Of a stretch of DNA of 64,000 nucleotides, positions 59,260-64,000 are shown in pieces. Each line of letters begins with the position of its first letter. Positions within the stretch are counted from its first letter, which is position 1. The DNA comes from Tranzscheliella williamsii (lineage: Eukaryota; Basidiomycota; Ustilaginomycetes; Ustilaginales; Ustilaginaceae). The position numbers were made by a program, and so were the translations under genes. The stretch lies in contig JALBYF010000003.1 of the NCBI GenBank assembly GCA_023212725.1, positions 372,001 to 436,000 of the forward strand, read 5' to 3'. The notes under the pieces were generated by a model. It saw only the letters and a list, made by a program, of their open reading frames with translations, was not told where the DNA came from and did not search any database.

Positions 59260-61134
59260 ATGCAGGGTTCGGCGCCGGACTCGCGCTCGTCCCAGGCCGG
59301 CACCTCGCCCGGCTCGTCTTCTGGGTCGGGCATCCTCTTTTTCCCCACTTCGGCAGCATCCTCCGGCCGCAACTCGGCTGATCTGCTTACCGACAAGCCG
59401 TCCACGGACACGATACGCAGGCCTAGCATCACACAGCATCACGGCGACGACGACGACGGTGATGACGGCGATCCAAATGGTGAGGAGCAGCCGTTGACGA
59501 GTCGGTTGCCGGCCAGCAGCTCCCGCATGTCTACCACGGGCAGGTCTGCACCGTATGGCGAGGACGCGGCGCTACCGCCAGCATCGGATGCCGATACGTT
59601 TCCAGCGACAGCCGGCATCGGCCACTCATTGAACCGCGGAGCCTACTGGCGTCTCGCCGAACAGGCCTCGGCCATCCCATCCACCAGGTCACTCGAAACT
59701 CGCCAAGGCGGCACTCCGAAAGAGCGCAGAGACGCCTACTGGAAGGCGGCCATCGTCAACACGCTCCTCATCCTCACCTGGTACACCTTCTCCACCCTGA
59801 TCTCGGTCTACAACAAATGGATGTTCTCCACCGACAAGCACAACTTTTCCTATCCGCTCTTTGTCACCAGCTTCCACATGGCCATGCAGTTGGCCCTCAG
59901 CAGCGCCGTTATGAGCCTCTTTCCCAGCCTCGTCCCAAGGAAAGCCAACGGTCGCAGATCCCGACCTTCGGCTATCGACTGGACAACCAAGGTGGTGCCA
60001 TGCGCACTCGCCACCGCACTCGACATCGGCCTCTCCAACACCTCGCTCAAGACCATCACGCTGACCTTCTATACCATGTGCAAAAGCTCCAATCTGGCCT
60101 TTGTCCTCTTCTTTGCCTTTCTCTTTGGGCTGGAGGTGATGCGTTGGAGTCTGGTGGGCATCATCTCGCTGATCACCGTTGGTGTGGTGATGATGGTCGC
60201 CGCCGAGACCAAGTTTGTACTTATCGGAGCGGTGCAGGTCCTCTCGGCCTCGGCCTTCGGCGGCCTGCGGTGGGCGCTGACGCAGATGCTGCTCGACCGG
60301 GACGAGATGGGCATGAACAATCCGATCGCTACCATCTTCTGGCTCGCGCCCATCATGGGCGTAGCATTAATATCGCTCTCGGGCATTTTCGAGCCCTGGC
60401 GTGCTATCTTTGCCGCCAAGAGCGGGTGGTTTGATACGCTGCCACATGCGCTCAAGACCATGGGCCTCATCACGGCGCCCGGTCTACTGGCATTCGGCAT
60501 GAATCTGGCCGAGTTCGCGCTGATCAAGCGGACCAGTGTGGTGACGCTGAGCGTCGCCGGCATCTTTAAGGAGGTGCTGACGATCGCGCTGGCGAGCAGC
60601 GTGTTTGGCGACGAGCTGACGCCAATCAACATCACGGGGCTCTGCATTACGCTGCTGGGGATCGGGCTGTACAACTACCTCAAGTTCCGGCTGATTACAT
60701 TGGGGGCTGGCTCGGCGGGGCGGGAGATTGCGGGGCTCAGCGAGCTGGGGGAGAGTATCCGGAGCCGGGCGAGTTCGATCTTCCGCGGGCAGGCGAGCGA
60801 GCGCGATGCGGGGGCGGGCGGTCGCGTCGGGTACGAGCATCTGGGCGCCGGCGGCGACGACGAGGACGCACTGCTCTTTGACGCACGCCGCGAGCACACC
60901 AAGCTCGACGCCGCGCTGCGCAACCACACCGGCGAGTCGGACGCGCTCGAGCTTGACACCCAGCGCGTCAGCCAGGAGATCCTCGCCCGCCCGCGCCCCC
61001 CGCCCCTCTCCGACAACGAGCGCGACCGCCTTCGCCGCATCCAGGAAGAAGCCAACCTCGACGGGTGGAGCACCGCCGGCGAGCGCATCACCGGCCAGGG
61101 CCTCGTCGACGAGCGCGACTACGCCGCCCCATAG
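59260..61134 (+). CDS. Nucleotide-sugar/triose-phosphate family transporter (YMD8/SLC35C2-like)
   Basis: A Golgi/ER-type carrier of the NST/TPT family, resembling yeast Ymd8 and animal SLC35C2; the transported sugar nucleotide is unknown. The N-terminal 160 residues are cytosolic and low-complexity, with an Asp-rich run from GAC repeats near 59446-59472. About ten membrane helices follow from about 165 (ILTWYTFSTLISVYNKW) to 480, including NTSLKTITLTFYTMCKSSNL and VVTLSVAGIFKEVLTI, both family hallmarks. A hydrophilic tail of about 140 residues closes the protein. 624 residues from the ATG at 59260. The coding strand is G-rich until about 60860 and then C-rich to the stop. Convergent with MED31. 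Confidence 0.87.
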   Translation: MQGSAPDSRSSQAGTSPGSSSGSGILFFPTSAASSGRNSADLLTDKPSTDTIRRPSITQHHGDDDDGDDGDPNGEEQPLTSRLPASSSRMSTTGRSAPYGEDAALPPASDADTFPATAGIGHSLNRGAYWRLAEQASAIPSTRSLETRQGGTPKERRDAYWKAAIVNTLLILTWYTFSTLISVYNKWMFSTDKHNFSYPLFVTSFHMAMQLALSSAVMSLFPSLVPRKANGRRSRPSAIDWTTKVVPCALATALDIGLSNTSLKTITLTFYTMCKSSNLAFVLFFAFLFGLEVMRWSLVGIISLITVGVVMMVAAETKFVLIGAVQVLSASAFGGLRWALTQMLLDRDEMGMNNPIATIFWLAPIMGVALISLSGIFEPWRAIFAAKSGWFDTLPHALKTMGLITAPGLLAFGMNLAEFALIKRTSVVTLSVAGIFKEVLTIALASSVFGDELTPINITGLCITLLGIGLYNYLKFRLITLGAGSAGREIAGLSELGESIRSRASSIFRGQASERDAGAGGRVGYEHLGAGGDDEDALLFDARREHTKLDAALRNHTGESDALELDTQRVSQEILARPRPPPLSDNERDRLRRIQEEANLDGWSTAGERITGQGLVDERDYAAP

Positions 61135-61386
61135 ACCCACTCCTGCCTCCCCTCCCTGCTCAACGTCACGGACGCACATGCTGTGCAGGGCCCGTTCCAG
61201 ATCCTTATTAAGGATGGAAAAGCAGTGAATCTGTGTCTAGTGTACAGTACAGGACCGGTCGTCAGGACGCCCACGCGGCATTGCTCAGACTGACACGCGT
61301 CGAGCGGTGTTGCTGCTATCCGCAAGCAGGATGCAGGCAGGAGGGTATTGTGCAGGCGGTCGAGGGGGGGGTTGGGGGCGATAGTG

Positions 61387-61977
61387 CTACGCGCCGTCTG
61401 CGGAGGTCTTGATGTCGTGCTGTTTCGCGAGCGCGGTAGGTGTGTCTGACTGCGGGAGCGGCTGCGCGGGGGCGTCTGGCTCGTCGGTGTCGGTGTCCGC
61501 CTCGGCCGCGTCCGGGTCGCGCCTAGTGGACCGAGGATCAGTATGTCAGTAGCGGAAGCGGAAGCGCTTTGGCGAGCGGTGCGGGACTTACCATGTGGCC
61601 CAATGCGCGACCTGCTTGCTCATCACCTCGCCGACAAAGCCGACGTCCTTGAGCGCCAGCCGGAACTCCGGCTCGTGCTGCAGGAGGCCGAGGAAGTAGA
61701 GCGCCTGCGGATACTGCAGATACTTGGCGTACTTGGGATGCCGCAAGTAGTCCAGATGCTTCAGATAGCGCAGGAAAGGCGCAGACGAGAGCACCTCCGA
61801 CACCGCCAGATGGTTGAGATAGTACGGGTTCGCCAGCGACGAGACGAACTCGAGATCGCGCGAAAAGACGGTCTGGTTCGCCTGTCGAACCGCAGCGTCC
61901 GCGAGAGGCGCTGCCGGGGCGGCGCCTTCAGCCGCAGTATTGTCCACGCCCCCCTGCGCCGTCCTACTGGCATCCAT
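61387..61977 (-). CDS. MED31: Mediator subunit 31 (MED31/SOH1)
   Basis: MED31 is the most conserved Mediator subunit and contacts MED7 in the middle module. The core domain at about 37-115 is unmistakable: DLEFVSSLANPYYLNHLA, then FLRYLKHLDYLRHPKYAKYL and YPQALYFLGLLQ. Two exons: 61592-61977 and 61387-61522 (GTAAGT donor, CCACTAG acceptor, phase 2: AHWATW|RDPDAAE), giving 173 residues. The second exon adds an acidic, Pro-rich tail of about 45 residues that is not part of the conserved core. If the intron were retained the protein would stop immediately after the core. Head-to-head with GSH2. Confidence 0.92.
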
Positions 61978-62220
61978 TCGGCCGGCCTACTAGGTGGTGT
62001 TGCGAGCAAGAGAGGGAAGAGTACAAGCCAGGGAGGTAGGCAGGGAAGGGTGGAAGGAAGAGCATAAGAATGTCGGATATCGGAAATGGGAAGACGCTGG
62101 CTCGGATATAAGGTAGTGAGCAGCAGGGCGCTGATGGCGACCGCCGGCTTCTTGCCCCGCTTTCACCATCCTTCGTTGTGCGGTGTAGCGTGAACAGCCG
62201 CCACAACCAGACCGTTCCCA
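61978..62220. promoter_or_regulatory. Shared divergent promoter MED31 / GSH2
   Basis: A 243 bp gap between divergent start codons, so promoter elements must be shared or closely packed. No clear stress-response (Yap1/AP-1) site or TATA box was identified by eye. Confidence 0.4.
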
Positions 62221-63855
62221 ATGGCGTCGACAAGCCTGCCGCCCTGGCCACCATCGCTCTCGGACGCCGCCAAGGAGTTTCTATCTGCCCAGGCTACCGA
62301 TTTCGCCCTTAGCCATGGCCTCGTCTACCGGCCTGTGGCAGCCTCACCCTCGGCGCCCGCGGTGACAGACTCGGTGATCCATGCACCCTTTTCGCTCTTT
62401 CCGTCGCCGTTTCCGCGGACGCTGTTCGACCAGGCCCAGACGATCCAGCCGGCCTACGACGCGCTGTATGCGTCCGTGTCGACCGATCACGAGTTCCTCT
62501 GCCGGGTGATTGGCGAGTCTGTGATCGAGGTAGACGACTTCCAGAGGCGGCTGTGGCAGATCTACATCGAGGTGCGTGATGATCTCGTCCAGCCGCTCTC
62601 ACTCGGCCTGTTTCGCAGCGACTACCTCCTGCACGATGCCGATAGCGAGGGCGACAAGGCGCCCACCGAGACGATGGGCAGCCGCACCGGCAGCCTGGCG
62701 CTGAAGCAGGTCGAGTTTAACACCATCAGCGCCTCGTTCGGTGCGCTCTGCACCCAGGTCAATGCGCTCCACCGGCATCTCTCCTCCACGACCGCGTACG
62801 CAGGCGCGCACCGCGGGCTCACCGAGCTGGATCGCCTGCCGCAGAACAAGGCGCTGGACGTGCTCGCCGGAGGCCTTGCCGCCGCCCACCAAGCCTACCT
62901 CTCGCAACGGCAAGCACAAGACACGGCGCCTGGCTCCGGATCGTCCGACAGCGTATCTGTGCTGTTTGTGGTGCAGGAGGGCGAGCGGAATGCGTTTGAC
63001 CAGCGTCACATTGAGTATGCTCTGCAGCGGCGGGGCATTCGGGTTTTGCGGCAGACGTTGGGCGAGGTGGCCGCGCGCGCCTGCCTGCGGACGGAGAGGC
63101 GGACCCTGGTGCTGGCGCACCCTGTGCTGGGCGAGGTCGAGATCAGTACCGTCTACCTGCGCGCCGGGTACGGGCCGGGCGACTACCCGACCGAGCGCGA
63201 GTGGGCGACGCGCAAGATGCTCGAGCGCAGCGCCGCGGTCAAGTGTCCCTCGGTGGCAGTGCAGCTGGCGGGGGCCAAGAAGGTGCAGCAGGTCTTGGCC
63301 GAACCGGGCATGGTGGAGCGCTTTCTGCCGCGCCATCCCGCCAGCGCTGGCACCGGCGTGGAAGCCCAGCTCCGCGAGACCTTCACCGACCTCTACCCGC
63401 TGGACGACTCGGCACTGGGCCGCGAAGGCTACCGCCGCGCAACCATGCAGCCGCACCTCTACGTCCTCAAACCACAGCGCGAGGGCGGCGGCAACAATGT
63501 CTACCGCTCCGACATCCCCCCCTTCCTCGCGCAGCTCGAGCGCACCGCCCCCGCCTCCACCGTCCACCCCCGCCAGGCCTACATCCTCATGAGCCTCATC
63601 AAACCCCCCGCCGGCCTCGGCAACTACCTTATCAAGGCAGCCACCCCCGCCCCCCTCCTCGCCTCCGACACCGTCTCCGAACTAGGCGTCTACGGCGCCA
63701 TCCTCTTCGACAGCTCCGCCTCCCCTGACCATCACCCCCTCCCCATCCACCACCACCAATCCGGCGGCTACCTCCTTCGCACCAAGGGCAGAGACAGCGA
63801 CGAGGGCGGCGTCGCCGTCGGCTTCTCTGTCATCGACTCGGTCTATCTCGTCTAG
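62221..63855 (+). CDS. GSH2: Glutathione synthetase
   Basis: GSH2 joins gamma-glutamylcysteine and glycine with ATP to make glutathione in the cytosol. The eukaryotic-type ATP-grasp enzyme is recognised by LKQVEFNTISASFGAL near 160-176, a Gly-rich substrate loop REGGGNNVYRSD at 420-431, and the terminal part with YLLRTK and GVAVGFSVIDSVYLV. The 544 residues are slightly longer than usual because of a few Ser/Pro-rich insertions. A single exon from the ATG at 62221. The gene shows the clearest switch of third-position bases in the window, at about 63310. Confidence 0.95.
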   Translation: MASTSLPPWPPSLSDAAKEFLSAQATDFALSHGLVYRPVAASPSAPAVTDSVIHAPFSLFPSPFPRTLFDQAQTIQPAYDALYASVSTDHEFLCRVIGESVIEVDDFQRRLWQIYIEVRDDLVQPLSLGLFRSDYLLHDADSEGDKAPTETMGSRTGSLALKQVEFNTISASFGALCTQVNALHRHLSSTTAYAGAHRGLTELDRLPQNKALDVLAGGLAAAHQAYLSQRQAQDTAPGSGSSDSVSVLFVVQEGERNAFDQRHIEYALQRRGIRVLRQTLGEVAARACLRTERRTLVLAHPVLGEVEISTVYLRAGYGPGDYPTEREWATRKMLERSAAVKCPSVAVQLAGAKKVQQVLAEPGMVERFLPRHPASAGTGVEAQLRETFTDLYPLDDSALGREGYRRATMQPHLYVLKPQREGGGNNVYRSDIPPFLAQLERTAPASTVHPRQAYILMSLIKPPAGLGNYLIKAATPAPLLASDTVSELGVYGAILFDSSASPDHHPLPIHHHQSGGYLLRTKGRDSDEGGVAVGFSVIDSVYLV

Positions 63856-64000
63856 CCGCGCCGCATACATAGCTACACACACATCCTAGAAATGCCAGCT
63901 AGACGATGCCAATCCGCAGCAAGACGCTTGATCGACATACCGAGACAGGCACAATGTAGAGTAAGACGGGACATGGATGGTGAGGGCGGGGGTAGCTTGC
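63856..64000. other. 3' flank of GSH2, right edge
   Basis: 145 bp after the GSH2 stop. No gene is visible before the window ends. Confidence 0.3.

Noticed and set aside
62599..63567. Antisense frame of about 320 codons opposite GSH2
   Set aside because: GSH2 is certain on the + strand; the antisense frame follows from lack of T and A at third positions.
1..64000. Transposable elements, CRISPR arrays, viral or bacterial islands
   Set aside because: No transposase, integrase, reverse transcriptase, long terminal repeats, spaced repeats or prokaryote-like operons were seen.

Overview
The window is nuclear DNA of a smut-type basidiomycete (Ustilaginomycotina, most likely Ustilaginales). The genes are eukaryotic, compact and GC-rich. 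Introns are few and short (about 70-85 nt where resolved, with GTRAGT-type donors and CTRAC-like branch sites). Upstream regions carry many TGTGAC/GTGAGTGTGA-type repeats. The strongest lineage marker is a UPA2-type protein (29197-35729) with four PAM2-like motifs, a long coiled coil and a terminal GWW, known as a core part of endosomal mRNA transport in Ustilago maydis. I see no transposon, tRNA, rRNA, CRISPR array or viral insertion. The species cannot be named from sequence alone.

Layout, left to right. 1-11 kb: an unidentified gene running off the left edge, MED7, phosphoserine aminotransferase (SER1), a probable fusion of an alpha/beta-hydrolase-like domain with a GGQ release factor, an OCA-type pseudophosphatase, SLX4, and a secreted GH128 glucanase with a His-rich tail. 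11-21 kb: a DMT-family transporter, the SNARE SEC20, mitochondrial ribosomal protein bL16m, the SNARE SFT1, the Fe-S co-chaperone JAC1/HSCB, then 3 kb without a recognisable gene. 21-30 kb: a PSP1-domain protein, a DUF89 damage-control phosphatase, and the V-ATPase assembly factor VMA12. 29-40 kb: UPA2, a low-complexity unknown, and a GATA-finger regulator. 39-42 kb: a 3.1 kb divergent regulatory region. 42-54 kb: a Zn2Cys6 regulator, MFAP1, YPT7/RAB7, ATG16, ARP5 and RRP1/NOP52. 54-64 kb: a GTPBP1-type GTPase, a short-chain dehydrogenase, a YMD8/SLC35C2-like transporter, MED31 and glutathione synthetase (GSH2).

Most genes are housekeeping functions with no single shared pathway. Some loose themes are visible. 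Two Golgi/ER SNAREs lie within 3 kb. Two Mediator subunits (MED7, MED31) each share a head-to-head promoter with a biosynthetic enzyme (SER1, GSH2). Several genes act in endosome, vacuole or autophagy (UPA2, YPT7, ATG16, VMA12).

The most unusual signal is compositional. At the 3' end of many genes that face a convergent neighbour, the third codon position switches sharply from G-rich to C-rich on the coding strand. In GSH2, hand counts give 33 G and 19 C over 60 codons before the switch, and 3 G and 52 C over 60 codons after it. Genes followed by a tandem neighbour mostly lack the switch. This pattern also explains the many long but spurious antisense reading frames. Starts and exon limits below were set by eye from ATG context, splice consensus and reading-frame phase.
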